A stretch of DNA of 64,000 bases from Plecoglossus altivelis (GCA_036571765.1 BROE01000015.1:950224-1014223), one strand, 5' to 3'. Positions 13,701-28,500 are shown, numbered from the stretch's first letter. Translations and numbers: made by a program. The notes: generated by a model from the sequence alone, not told the origin.

Positions 13701-16700
13701 GCATAGAGAATACAATCAAATTTTCGCAATGTCCCCTGCCAGCACATTTCCTAGCTGCACCAAGTATAGAAATGGGATCTGTAAAGGTCAGAAAAATCGT
13801 TTAAAATGAATTGTGTAAATCAGATAAGCTTGTCTAGTGTGGAAGAGGGCCATTGGCCTTTAATCATGCCAAATAGTCTGTAGACAATTGGCCTTCCATT
13901 TTCAAAACACACTTTTCATCAGACTCTGGGAATGCATCATACAGTTAGAAATTGTATTGAAGACTTTGATTGTGAAGGACCTGTATGAGATTTGCCAGCT
14001 GAACTGATGATAAAGGTTATCAAGTTTAGATTTCAACGATAGCATTTGATGAAAGAACTTGGAAAAAACCCTACCATGTTGATGCAACATCTTTGTTTAA
14101 TTGTCTCCAATATAATGCAGCCCTTGCCTCCCAGGAAGGAGATCTTGGGTTTGATTTTTGGGCCAAATCCAACATCACATGGTCTCTCTGGGTGGAGTCT
14201 GCATGTCCTCCCCATGTTACCGTGGGTTCTCTCCGGGCACTCCGGCTTCCTCCCACCGTCCAAAGACATGCATGTGATAGGTTAATTGGTATATTTAGAA
14301 ATTGCCCCTAGAGAGTGGATGTGAGTGAATGGTTGTCTGTGTCTCTGTTTTAGCCCCGCGACCAGTCCAGGGTGTACCCTGCCTATGGCCCGAAAGCTAC
14401 TGGGTTAGGCTCCAGTCACCCGTGACCCCTAAATGGGAACAAGCTGCACTGCAATCCCTCCCAGGGATTAGCAGTAGATAATGGATGGATAATGCAAAGT
14501 GTATTCTTGTATATTTCTTTTTTGATTGAGGGTGGTTTTTTGTGCCACCAAACCTGTCTAATTGCCTGTCAGGATGTCTGTCAACAGTGTTGCTTGTTTG
14601 AATTCTGGTGTTTTAATATCACAAAGGTAAATGTTTTATAGTTTCTCATAGCTTGCTGCCAAGTTATAAAATCTCAATGACTTTGCTTTTGCTTTCTTTG
14701 TTTGGCTGTTATGCAGTATACATTTAGTTTTTTCAGGCTGAAACCATCCCAGTGTATTTTTTGTGAAATTTCTATCACGCAATTGTCTCATCAAATGTGC
14801 TCCACTCTAGACAGACAGGCACACTAATATACATGCACACAAACTCTTACAGTAAGCACTTTTCCTAAAATAAATTTAATCCACAACATTTTCCCCACCA
14901 AAGTAGTTTTATTAATTGCAACTCCAACGTCTGAGAATTGTACTCACTCCATTATTCAGTAATTTACAAATATGGTATTACAGTATGTTTCTCATCTCAG
15001 TCTGAAAGCATAATTAGTACAGCTATTGCCTCCCCCATTCCTCTTTCAGACATAAATTCAGGAGCATTAGCATGATATATAGATACATTGCATTGTACCG
15101 GAGCTGTCCCTTAGAACAGTGCTGAATAACTCAGCCAATCCTTTGCTGTCTTTTTAGAATTTTTCAGGACCTCCTTGAAAAATGATATGGTGGGCTCATG
15201 GCACTAATTGTAATGGTAGTTCTATTTCTCTCAGAGACTCACACCTTATACTATTGCTTGTAAGTAAAACCACTCTTTATGCCTCATCATAGTGATCTAA
15301 TGGAACTACCCCGCAGACAGTTCCCCTCCTGATACATTCCGGCCTTCAATCTGGATGACTCAGACTGTAGGTACAGAAGGTTCCCTCTAATCTAACACCA
15401 ACTGTCCCTGGAAATTGTGCTATTTAATTTGGGTGGGAGAAGGGGGGTCGAATAGCAGTATATATTACTCTAAAAGCCCCATCTTTGGCAGTGTCAGCAG
15501 AGATGTGCACATTATTTAATTTAAACGCTTGCCTTCCCACATCCAAGTGCTGTTCTGTAAATACAAGTTTTGCTTGGCCGTTTTGGCATGAAAAGCACCT
15601 CATCTTCTAATGCACTAGTAACCTTCCTACTGCCAATAAGCAGCTACGCAGGCTGTCTTTAAAGTCAACACTGGAATTTTTCTAGGTCAGACCCATCTCT
15701 TGCTCTCCTCCAACCATGAATAATGAATTGAACTTCCTGTTAACTGCTAAATGGGAAAGGGAATTAATTTATTCACATTCAGCTTGCAGTATAATAACTA
15801 TGGGCATGCATGTCTTTCATCTTGGATTGAACCTAGTTGATAATTTTATTTGGAAAGGATAGATTATTGATACTGTAACTATTACTGTTTTGTCTGAAGA
15901 GAAAATCTTGGATTGCTAGCATTATAGAATATTGCAAAAGGATTCACAGGATGTTCCAAATGTGGTTCAACTCATCTTATCTTTCTTCAAATAGAAAATG
16001 TATGTAAGATAAGTTTTTAAAGAAACTTTCCTGTCTTAAATTGCATGTGCCAAAATGTACTTTAACTACATTGGCCATATACAAGGGATATTGACAGAAA
16101 ATTGATAGCAGATGGCCATATCACAAGGCCAAATAAATAGGCTATATATCATAAATCAATTAAACTCGGCTAGCATTCATGTTTAAAACATTTCTGTCCA
16201 GGTCATTTCCACAAAGCTAGGTTTTGTTTTGAAATTAACATCCTACCCTTCATATTTGACTAGTTTTATGTCAATGTAAAGTTTCCCTAATATTTTCCCT
16301 TCTATCTAAACATACATTGTGTGTTTCAAGGTTTCCTTATTCATCAGTGCATTATCAGAGATCTCTCTCTAAAAAGGCACAGGAACCGCCCAGACATTAC
16401 ATCCATAACCTGTCTACTGTCAAATGCTTTGTAGAAGTAACTTGACTCAAAATGCACGTTCTTGAGAGTATGTATAAACTATTTATGTATTGTTGATCAT
16501 TTATTTTCTTGATATAAAAAAGAAGAATAAACTGGAGCTTGCTGAGATTGTCACAACAATGAAGGGTGCACTACAAATAAAATGCATAATGATTTTACTC
16601 TCTATTACTGGGCCTTTTAAACATTCAGTATAAATAAGATTTGGGATCAAACTTAGCTTTACATGAACTCAATATGGCATTTTGTTCGTTCATTGGCATA

Positions 16701-19700
16701 TAGACCATATCGAGAGGATGAGTAAAACCACAACGTAAGAAGCCCTAGCCAATAGATGCCATTACTGGTATTAATTTGTTCTGAAGGTTGAAAAGGGTCA
16801 TCTATGTGTCAATGGGAAGTGTGACATTGACCTGACCTTTGTGACCGCTCTCATACTCTTTAAGTCCCTGCCCCATCTATGGTCTCCCCTTTTCAGACGG
16901 CAGTCTTTGGATTGTCTCCCCAGCCTATTAGCCCTGGGGGTGGGAGCTTAACAGCTCACAGAGGGGATTTCTTCCTGTGTATCCGTCTCACTCAGGACCT
17001 GTTAGGAGATTGTGTTTCAAAGCCAGCCATGTGGATTTTGTGGCCAATAAACCCATCTATTTGCATTGAGGCAGATAGCACATTTCTATTCAAGGAGAAA
17101 TACACAGCAATATGTGACAAACAAAATGAAGACTTTCAGTTCAGGTATTCAGAAAATCTAATATTCAATATGGGCACATAGTGTTGGGTAAAAAGAAATC
17201 CACTATAAAATGACTTGTTTTTTGTATCCCAAGGTTAGTGAGAAATTGTGAATGCAGTCAATACTCAAACTTGTGATACAGGATAATTGATTCACATTGA
17301 CTTCTCATTTGGAGTCATTTCCAATGAAACATTTGATTGTAACTTGATTGGTTACAATCAATAACAGTTTCTAATCTCCTTAAGCCTTACCGTCCTAATG
17401 GATCGTGTTGATTTTGAGGCGTTGTTTGGATTCCCTTTGGAAAGAGACTTTAAATGCTATAGAATTTTGGATACATCCAAAATAATCCAAGAACATTCCC
17501 TGTTTAGTCTGGATCAAGGGTGGTATCTAATTTAGACATGTTACCATGTTACCTTTTTAATCAGCAAGGCATGAACATGGTGAATTAATTCAGTGACAAA
17601 GGAAAATCAGTTTACCAGCTGAATTTGCCTCTACTGAATTGTCAAGTAGTAATGGTAAAACAGAATCTCAGGGTGAACATTTGTGTAACTAGATATTGAT
17701 GACACTACAACATCCAACGTGCTACCTTTTTAATAGAAAGTACCTCTTAAGTCAACGTTGTCACAACTCTGCATGATGAGAATTTGTGTGTACAAAGCAT
17801 ATATAATTTTCCAGTAAAACCCACTGACTTATGGCAATATATTTTTTTTAAAGGGCATTCATTTTTCACTCATTTGTAACATGAAGGCTGGGATTAGGTA
17901 TAGTAATGTTTGCTTTTCAACGTTTGTGATGTTGAGTCTTCTCACTCTTTGCACACCTTAAGGAGTCTGTTTCTCATCCAATATTTATGTTTAATCAATG
18001 ATGCTTCCGGACAGCCTTGACGGTTTCCCTCTTTCGTGAGTCGGCGCCATAAAGCACAACAGTACGTGTGATTATTAAAGGTGATTTAAAGAGATATGCT
18101 TAACATGTACTAGCCTAACTGCTAGATGTGAACGTCTAAATACAACCAAATCAAAACAAAAAACAAAAATTACTTTAAAAAAAAAGATTATGGGAGATTT
18201 TTATGTAGTCGGTGTACATAATTATTATTTTAAACAATTTTTTTTCATACATCCCTTGCATCTTCAGTCTCTTTTAATGAATGGAGATGAATAAGTGGAA
18301 CCATAAAACAATAGCTCAATCCTCTTTAGACGGATCATGTCTGTTTCACTAGCTCCCACCCCTTGACAAAAACACACCCTTTTTGTATTTGCATAATCAA
18401 TGGTCCAGTGAGTGAGCAAGAGAGTGGAAGAAGAGAGAGGCCAGAGCCGTCTGCTTGCCTGTGATTCGTTGCCAGTCCACCTAATTGGATCAAGAACAAA
18501 CTTGCTTAGCTGTGTGCTTTGTGTTCAGACTGGGAGCAGCCGGGGAAGACAGCATGGAAATGCCAGACAGTGCGTATAGCCTTTCATTGAGAAAGACCTA
18601 GAGAGAAGCAGATAAAGACAGTGGAGTAAAGAAGCTAAAGGGAAGAGGAGGGGTGTGTGAGAGAAGGGGCAAAAAGGGGGAGTATCCCGACTTTGTTCTT
18701 CCGTGTTGTTGCGAGCATCTCGTCTCTCTCTCTCTCTGCGCTAATGATCTGGCACTGTTGAAAGGAAGGGCACCTGCAGCTCCCAGATGATTCAGCCTCT
18801 CTTGGCTACCGCTTACGTGACACACAGACAGCATGTCGCTCCTGCCACTGCAGTGCCTGCCTGCTCTGTCCCCACCTCTGCCTCTAATGCAGCTGCAACT
18901 TGCCCATAGCCTTCTCACGGCATTCCACTCAGCTCTCCAAGTCCTCAGGTGAGTGAGCACACTATTGCCAAGATCACTCTGGGACCACAACTAAACTGGA
19001 CCATGAAAGGTGATTAAGAGGAGAAGGAACACTTAATAACACGCATATTACTGGCTACTTTTTTGCTTTCCTGTTGTCAGAATTGTGTGTTTGTTTTCCT
19101 GGATTTGGTTTGTGCTTATCTTTCGCATGTGAATTCTGAGGGGGAACATCTCTGATACGGAAGTCTTGTATGTTAGCTTTCCCCGCAACCATTAACAAGG
19201 TTATCGCGTACCGCCCTGGAGAGCATCCTCCTCCCCGTTTCCCTCCCCCGACCAACAACCACACTGCAATCTGATAATGGAGAGCACGCTTTGCAAAACC
19301 TGCAGCAGCGTAATGCTTTGACTTACAAGTCCAGGAGTCCAAACAGCCTTCTTCCGACAGTAAGAGGGTGAAGGATGACAGAAGAAGTGGAGCGTTCCTC
19401 CTCCGGGCTGTTCATTCCACCGAGAGCAGCATCTCCCAGTGGCTCCTCTACCATTGATCCTGGACGAGTTCCCCAGGAGACAACAGAGGAGGCAGTGGCA
19501 GGTGGCGAGACTGTTGATGAGAGCGGAGAGAGAAACATAGATAATGGCAACACTGAGAGAAGGGGGCCCCTGGGATTGCTAGGCTTGGCAGGGTCCTGCT
19601 GTGTGTGTGTAGAGATGGAACAGTTGCGCAGTTGCCTGCATTCTGAGAAGATCTGCATCCTTCCCATCCTGGCCTGCCTGCTGAGCCTTGCTCTCTGCAC

Positions 19701-22507
19701 CGCTGGCCTAAAGTGGGTATTTGTGGACAAAATTTTTGAATACGAGCCACCCACACACCCGGATCCCATACCAATGGGACAGGACCACATCATTTTTGCC
19801 GACCCAACACAAGGATTCCCTGTGTCGTTCTCCCACCCATCCTCTACCCCAGGTCCAACCACAACCTTTATGACCACAGGACAACCTGAAGTCTTACTAG
19901 AGGGAAAACCAACAGGAGTACCCTTTCTACACAAGTTTTCCCAAGCGACCCCTACCTCTACATTGATGTATCGCGCTAACCTGCCCATACAGACTGAGAC
20001 CCTCACCACCTCAAAACCAGTGAAAGAGCGGGCACCAACCTCTAACCTTAAACCCACTCTGGAATCTAATGATATTGTCCCTAAGATTTGTAAGTATGAC
20101 CCACTTAGTATTTCTTGAAAAATGTAGGAGATTATATTTTTTGGGATGTGGTTATATTTTTCCCAACATGGCTAAATTGGTTTTCTGTAATGGAAGTTAA
20201 TCATTCTAAACACATTGATTCTGAAATATTTCTTAAATAGAATAACTTAATCATTTTTTTTACATTTGTAAATGTGCTTCTGGAGACAGACAGAAAAAAA
20301 CCATTTACTAAATAAATGGCAGACTGTGTTTGTTATGAACAAAAGTATAACTTTCAGATATGTACATGGTTTGAAATACAAAAAGCAATATAGCAATAAT
20401 ATAGAAAACAGAAAAGCAATGATGATAATGAGTGATTGTATTTTGTGAAATAATAGAATAATTCTCTGAAGTTTTTAAGGATGTCTTATGCTCCTTATAC
20501 TTGGTTCAACAACTTACTGAGAAATATTTCTGGTGACGAGGTCTTGTTTGAAAGCAGACATGCTGTGACTTGCAAAGTGCAGCAGAAGTGGCTCTGACTA
20601 ATCCTCAGAAGAATTACTATTCTGCCTGCAAGAGCAGGAAATGGCAACTCCCTTTCGAAACCACCACAGGCAACAACTAAACCACAAAATGTACAAACAA
20701 TGCTAATCACCAAAACTTTACACCCACAGCATTTAAAAAAATATTTTCCCTCAACACTTCATTATTTACTTACTGTAGTTGTCGCATGCTTACGTTTGTC
20801 AGCAAGTTGGAGATCGCCTGAGAATTAATACATCCCAAGGGTCATTGCCAACCAGGCATTTATTGTCAGATGAAAATATGAATATCGATTGCTGATGATA
20901 GATCTCCTAAAGCTAAATGCTGTGGTGCTGGAAGACTTCCTCCTTGGCTTGAGCTCCATTTTCAAGGTCAGAGACTGCTGTACACTTATTGATTTCCCCC
21001 ATCCCTATTCAATGGAGAAAGACAATCCCAGCAATGATATCTTCTCTATCTGCTCTCCACCATGACTTTCAGAGCTTATACAGTCATATTGGCTGGAGTG
21101 TTGCCAATATCTGTACTAGTTTAGTTGTTTTCAAATACTAAATACTTTTACTTTGGCAGGTTTAACCATTTTACTGTCTATGAATTGCCATCAGCTTTCT
21201 ATCATGTTGTCAAGTTGTCCTTACAGAAAATCTTCATTTCAACTGTTTGCATAAGATCATGAATCATACTTACGAAATAATAAACTTCCTGGTCAGTTGT
21301 TTCCTCCATATTAAGAAATGGGATTAGTTCATCATTTCAGATCAAATCAAAGGTGAAGGTGTGCTGTAGTATCTGGCAGCAAGATTAGTAGCAGATCCTC
21401 CAAATTCTGCAAGTTGCGAGGTAGGGCCTCCATGGCTCTGGATTGTCCAGCACATCACAAATGTGATCGATTGGATTGAGATCTGAAGAATTTGGAGGCC
21501 GATTCAACACCTTGAACTGATCAATGATCTCCTCCTTAACAGCAGCATAGCAGAAATGTATGTCATTCAAACCTTATAAGTTATCCTCTAAAGTAGATAA
21601 GAGATTGGTTCTAATTTAATCACAGTTCTAATTTTCATCGCTGTGCGGTTTACTAGAACGTCGCATATGCGTCGTCGATAACGTTTGCTGACATTGTGAC
21701 GTTACGCCAGCAGTGAGTTCCCTTGTTGTACAAAAGTGACATTTCGCAATTGAGACCATGATGAACATTTTGACACCGGTGCTGTCTATGTACTCCTAAT
21801 ATTGAGAGAGCCCTAGGGGTGGGGAAAATAACATTAAAAAAGCAAAGCAAAAAAACAGCAGAGGTACAATTTGGGGGGAAATTGTGGGGTGTGCTTGCAT
21901 CACTTGCAAATGGATGCACCTTTTAAAATGTTAATTTTATAACTTATATTTCTGTATATTTCATACAAAATGCACACTTATAATTTATAGAGATTACATA
22001 GAAAGCATGCATGTATTTGTTGCTGCTCGTTAACAACTCAAAATACATAGTGAATAGTTTAATTCAAGTTTTCTCATTTCCAGTGAAAAGAGGGAATTGT
22101 GATCGGCTGTAGCAGCCTCAGTTGAATCGAAACGAATAAATTGGACAATCCAGTGTAAAAATGGGCCTAACTTTAAGCATGCCTTAATTTTTTCCTTTCG
22201 ACTGATATTTTCTGGCATTTAGCCTTCTTGGATTACATTAACCGATCAAGAAACAACCCTTTTGAAGCTTAATGTAACAACGTTAATCGCGATTCAAACG
22301 GTATCATCTGCTAATTGAAAGTACGCCCCGGTTGCGATCATTGTTAGTAACTGTAAACTGAATTGTACTATGAGCTAGCTGGCAAACGACACTAAAGCTA
22401 AATAACTATTTAGTTGCTCTGTTCCATGACGCCGGGTAAGTTAGCTCATAATGTTCCCTTTTGTGCTCATGCCTCATATATATCTATATAGAGATAACTA
22501 TATAGCA

Positions 22508-22551
<44 letters not shown>

Positions 22552-25500
22552 CTATATATATATATAGATATATATATCGATATCGATATATCGATATCGA
22601 TATCTATATTGATATATATATATATATCGATATATATATCGATATCTATATTGATATATAGATGTCGATATATATATATATATAGAGAGATATATATCTT
22701 TACTTCATCGAGTTTAGTTAACAAAATTACAAAAAATATAAACTAAAGTGATGTATAATGTGTCATAATCGTTTTTTTATTGCAGTTGAATCAAATAACT
22801 TGACACTGAACAGAGGTTAACATTTGCCTGGTGTAGTTACGCTTATATAGTTTGACTCAGTTATCGAAAATGCTTGGAACAAGAATGCTTTCCACCTTGA
22901 TATCACAGTATATCATGTCAAATATTCCCAAAGATGCTACTATTTGCTGTATAGATAGACAAGAGAGCCTTTTTATTTATTCCTCATTACAGGAACTGGA
23001 GACGTTTATTCACATACTAATTAGTGCATTGTTGTGATGACTGATTAAATGACATGCAAAAAGTATCTGAAATTTACCAGAGGGAGACTCTTTAGGTATA
23101 CACTGACAAGGTCTGGGTGTAGATCATCTTTGACAACCCATTCTAGTGGCCTGAGTATAGCTCATTCCCCTCTGGGGCCAATGGCAATGATTGCTTAAAT
23201 GGCCTATACAGGCTTCCATTCTGTATGTGTGGTGCCATTCGCTTCAGTATTTTAGGTGATATTCCTCCATTGACAACATCAGAAAGCCTCCATCTGCAGA
23301 CATAATTGAATGTCACAGTCAGAATGTGTATTGTGTAGCTGGATGTCAAGTGAATAGCTTAAAAAGAGGTGCATTCAGTGACTACATTTTACAACCTAGA
23401 GACTTCTATTACATTTAGCTACAGTTCCCAATCAAGTGACTGAGCAAATACATCTCTATTTCCAAAAAGACTTCACTCCCTTTGTGTTGAAGACACTCAG
23501 ACACATGATGGCAGGTCATAGTGTTGTGGATTGTAGATGCTCTGGGTAATATAATGACATTTCTTATTAAACAAAATATTCAGAACCATAGAGTACCTGA
23601 ACATTTAGTTTGGCTGTAATAACATGAATTCACATTATTTTGATTGAAAGTGTATTATTTGACATTTATTCAAGAAAGTCCATTACCTAATTATGTGCCA
23701 TTTGATAGCTTCTTCTGCTGGAGGGTAACCCCATTAATCCCCAACCAGAGGCTTGATAGCCCAAGTAATTCCCAGAAAGAAAAGTCTATTCTTTTCGTTG
23801 ACAGAATTTGAAGATATGCAAGTCTGCTGGAAATAAATAACACACGTCTTCTTAAAAAAACTGCCTGTATAAATCATGTGGCCAACACTTAATATACACC
23901 ACTGAAATATCCTTGATTGAATTATAAGATAAAGCTTCAGTTTTGATATACTATGACCAAGAAAACTTTAGGAACATGAAACCTTTTTTACCGCAATATA
24001 GCTAGATAGAGACAAATGGTTCAGGTGTGAAATGCCACAGTAGGCAATCTGCTTCAGAATGTCACTTTACCATACCCTTCTCTAAGACTTGGCTGTAGTA
24101 GCTCTTGAAGGTGTGGTCCTGACACAAAGAGAGATGGCTGCATGGTATTTTTTCCCTGTTTCATTCAACAACCATTTGTTACATTGGACTTAAGCCAACA
24201 GCACAGTATATGATGTCAATGTCATTAAGCTTCAAAATGTCTGAATCACACCCTATGTACCACACTTGTGTTAGTCCACAGGATATGGTTGGCAATTATA
24301 CAATTTCACTGAGGACATAGACATGTCTACTACACTGTGCTGTAACCTAGCCTTGCCTGGTGCACACAGAAACTTTTATTTGGCAAAAACAAAATCTTTG
24401 TACATTTGCCTTGCCCTTTGCCCTATCAAAACCATTAAAATACATAAATATGGCAATCTGTAAAAATCATTGTTGCATGTCTCAAGGAATGTAGAAAAAT
24501 ATATTTCTTTACTTCAGTCTTTAACCAAGTTCCCTCTCCTTTTTGCTTTCTGTTCTCTGTGGGTTTGTTTTCATGATTAGTTAATTTGCAGGGACTGCCT
24601 TGCATATTACTAACGCTTTTAGCAATCTAATGGTATTCAGAGAAAAGTCCAAGTTGTCAGAATTAAATTGATAAGATTTCCTGACTCAAGATTCCATCTC
24701 TGGTTTGTAGTCCCATTGGGAGGAACAATGGGTATAGAATAAAACTAACAGAGGAATAAATTGATTTAGCATCACAAGGTTTAGTGCACTTCCTTGGTGG
24801 AACCTGTCTAGATTCAGTGATGACACACATTTTGACATACCATGTTACTGGTGTCTTTTAATGTAATGGCCTATAAATGGCCAGCGTTTCCCATGTTTGT
24901 CACTGTAGAGTTGTTTCATAGATTAGATGAGGGGAGGTCAGGGGGAAGTCGTGGCCTAATGGTTAGGGAGTCAGTCTTGTAACCTGCAAGTGGCTGGTTC
25001 GATTCTCGCACCGGTGGGGATTGTGAACAAACAGCAATCTCTCTGCCTTTGATACCATGACTGAGGTGCCCTTGAGCAAGGCACCAAACCCCCAATTGCT
25101 TACCAGGCCCTGGAGCAATAGCTGCCCACTGCCCCAGGTGCATGTTCACTGTGTGTGCATGCAGTTGCCCACTACTCACTGCTGTGTGTGTACTTGGATG
25201 GGTTCCATGCACTTGGCAATACTTCACTTCACATGAGAGAGGACAAACCATCAAGGTTAATCCTAGGTGGACGTGTGACATCCAGACACACGACACACGG
25301 TTGATAATATTTCAAATTTTTCATTGTACAATTTCTGTCAATGAACCTACACCTGCAAAGAAACTTGATTATTATTAAAAGATTTATCATTTGGTGCGGT
25401 TCCGGTAATGATCTAAGCACTCAATCTCAAGTCCCCTCTTTTGGGGTATAGGTTAGATTTTTGCCTCTTCACACTTGTTTAGAGCACCTTTTCTGAAAAT

Positions 25501-28500
25501 AACATTTTAGTTTAAGATTAAAAGAATAATCAATGTAATGGCATACCAAAGGCTAGACTAGTCTCTTGAATTTACTTAAATATTTATTGCCTTCGAATGC
25601 TTAATAAATGTTCATCATAAATGCAAGCTCAGCTAGACTGATAAGATCATTTCACTGAAAGAGATTTGCATTAATTACAATATGTGCTGTACATACACAA
25701 ATTAAAGATGGTCTTGCTTTCTTTTTGGGAGATTAATTCAAGAGGTCCCACCGTAAAAATATACTGAGTGAATTTGTTGCTTATGGTGAATAGATTTTAA
25801 AAAGAGGCTAACAACATTTCTTTAGCTTTTAGAGACGTTCTTCTATTTCCAATCAAGATCTGTGGCTCAGCTTCATATCTAATTTGACAGGGAATTTTGT
25901 TCATGATCTTCAATCATCATAGCCCACTGTTTTGGGCACCAAAAAGAGAATTGTCTGGATATTTCCATGCCATTGTATATCAAGCTGTTGTTGGTGAAGT
26001 CAAGGTCATCTTTGCATGTGTCATGCATCATACTTTTTAACGTTTTTTGCAAGTACAACCTATCCCAGTCGATATATAGTGTTAATGCAGTGTCCATTGG
26101 GGTAACAAATGGGCATGTGTACATTATATTTGACTTGAGGCAGGAAGGGAAAACAATGCCCTAATGCCCTGGTGCTGCCTTCGGGTCACCGTGACCCACT
26201 GTTGTGGTACAAAAGGTGAATCACAATGACCCAAAGGCAGCACCAAGGTTAAGAGTGTTCAGGAGGCCTGAACAGAATGACATTAAATTGAGGCTGTTGT
26301 ATTGACCTTTAGGTTAGTAGCTGATGTCAAAAATGATTTTCAGCACATTACAGGACTCTTAAAATGGGAACACCTACATACCGACTGGTATTCACACAGG
26401 CCTTGGCTTTCATTTGATTGGCAGATTGGCTCACCAGTTGAAAAACTAATCTGGGAATATATTGGACAGGAAATATATTGACACTATGCCAGAGAGATGT
26501 GCAGCTGTAATTGCTGCAAAAGGTGGACATACCAAATATTAAAGTTAAAAGTGGATAAAAACAGAAAGACTCATTTCATCTGTTATTTGTTTGTGCCTAG
26601 AGCAACCATGTGCATGTTTCATGAACATTGAGTTGAAATTATGTTTTGGAGGCGAAAAAAATGTACATTTCTTCAGATTCGTAGGGTGTTCTAATAATTA
26701 TGGCCACCACTGTGTATATGTAGAGTCCAGCCTCTCTCGAGGATAATGGACCCAGAACCCAGGCTGCGCATGGAGGTGAGGCCGACTATATCTAGCCGGT
26801 ACTGCTCTACCTCCCGCACAAGCTCGGGCTCCTTTCCTGCCAGCGAGGTGACATTCCAAGTCCCCAGCGCTAGAGACCGTGTGCATGGCCTCGGTCGTCC
26901 AGGCACCTGCCCCTGACCGCCACCCAAAACACACTGCACCGGCCCCCTACGGTCCTTCCTGTGGGTGGTGGGCCTGCAGGAAGGTGATCCCACGTCGCCT
27001 TTTCGGGCTATACCCGGCCGGGTCCCATGGGCAAAGACCCGGCCACCAGGCGCTCGCCTGCGAGCACCCACCCCGGGCCTGGCTCCAGGGTGGGGCCCCG
27101 GTAACGCCACTCCGGGCGACGTAGCGATTCTCTTTGATTTGGTCATCATAGGGGTTTTTGGTGAACCGCACTTAGTCTGGCTAGTCACCTAGGACCAGTT
27201 TGCCATGGGAGACCCTACCAGGGGCTTATTGCCCCCGACAACATAGCTCCTAGGATCATTCAAGCACTCAAACCCCTCCACCACGTTAAGGTGGCGGTTC
27301 AAGGAGGAGTTCTCTGCTATTCGCAGATGATGTTGTCCTGATGGCTCCATCGGACCGGCACCTACAGCATGCACTAGAGCGGTTTGCAGCCGAGTGTGAA
27401 GCGGCCGGGATGGGAATCAGCACCTCGATATCTGAGGCCATGGTTCTCGACCGGAAGAAGGTGGCTTGCTCCCTCCGGGTGGATGGGGAAGGCCTTGGCT
27501 TCAGTGGGGAGTTCAAGTATCCTCGGGGTCTTTGTCACGAGTGGAAGGGAGGACAGAACTGAAGGATTGTTTCAGGCGGGATCGGTGCAGCGCCCGCAGT
27601 GATGCGCTCTCTGTTCCGGTCCGTCGTGGTGAAGACGGAGCTGAGCCGGAAGGCAAAGCTCTCACTTTACCGGTCTATCTACGTTCCCACTCTCACCTAT
27701 GGTCATAAACTTTGGGTAATGACCGAAGGGACAAGATCGCGGATACAAGCGGTCTAAATGAGTTTCCTCCGCAGGGTGGCTGGGCGCCCCCTTAGAGATA
27801 AGGTGAGGAGCTCCGTCACACGGGAGGAGCTCGGAGTAGAGCCGCTGCTCCTCCACGTCCGGAGGAGCCAGCTGAGGTGGCTCGGGCATCTGTTTCGGAT
27901 CCCTCCTGGACGCCTCCCTCGGGAGGTGTTCCGGGCATGTCCTACCGGGAGGCGGCCCCGGGAAAGACCCAGGACACGCTGGAGGGACTATGTCCCTCAG
28001 CTGGCCTGGGAACGCCTTGAGATCCCCCCGGAGAAGCTGGAGGTGGATTGTCTGTGTGGAGAAAGGAAGTCTTGGGGCCTCCCCTGCTCAGACTGCTTGC
28101 CCCCGCGACCCGGCCCCGGATAAGCGGACGAAAATGGATGGATGGATGGACCACTGTTGTATATATTATATATTATAGATATATATAGATGACTGGTAGG
28201 TAGATATAGATCTATAGATAGGGGTTTCCCCTATCTATAGATCTATAACGATAGATCTTATATATATACCTATTCCCTCCGAAAATATCAAAACGAGCGG
28301 GTGGAAATGTAATTTGTTACGGTTGATATGGTGTGATATCAACCTGTAATGTTACTGGAAAAATGTATGAAGTGCTGTATAGTTGATACTATCATGCTAT
28401 ATCTAGTCCGCTTGTCTGATTTATTTCATCATGAAAGCTGTATTTTGATTGATATTGTGAGTACTTAAAGTAGCTTACATAAATCCAAGTTTGTGCACTT

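Noticed and set aside
18598..18990. A 130-codon - strand ORF upstream of the type III exon
   Set aside because: Low-complexity, CT-tract-derived peptide with no family; the region is better explained as + strand 5' UTR or promoter.
19323..20057. A 244-codon - strand ORF opposite the type III nrg1 exon
   Set aside because: It is the shadow of the strongly conserved + strand coding exon; its peptide has no recognisable domain.
22467..22724. An 85-codon - strand ORF rich in Ile, Asp and Tyr
   Set aside because: It is a translation of the TA/GATA microsatellite.
24951..25020. tRNA-like A and B boxes suggesting a tRNA gene
   Set aside because: They sit at the head of a ~290-nt SINE found again at 35485-35815 and do not form a complete tRNA.
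26879..27192. + strand ORFs rich in Pro, Gly and Arg in the inverted part of the Rex3-like LINE
   Set aside because: They are antisense to the LINE 5' region; the - strand carries the recognisable endonuclease start.
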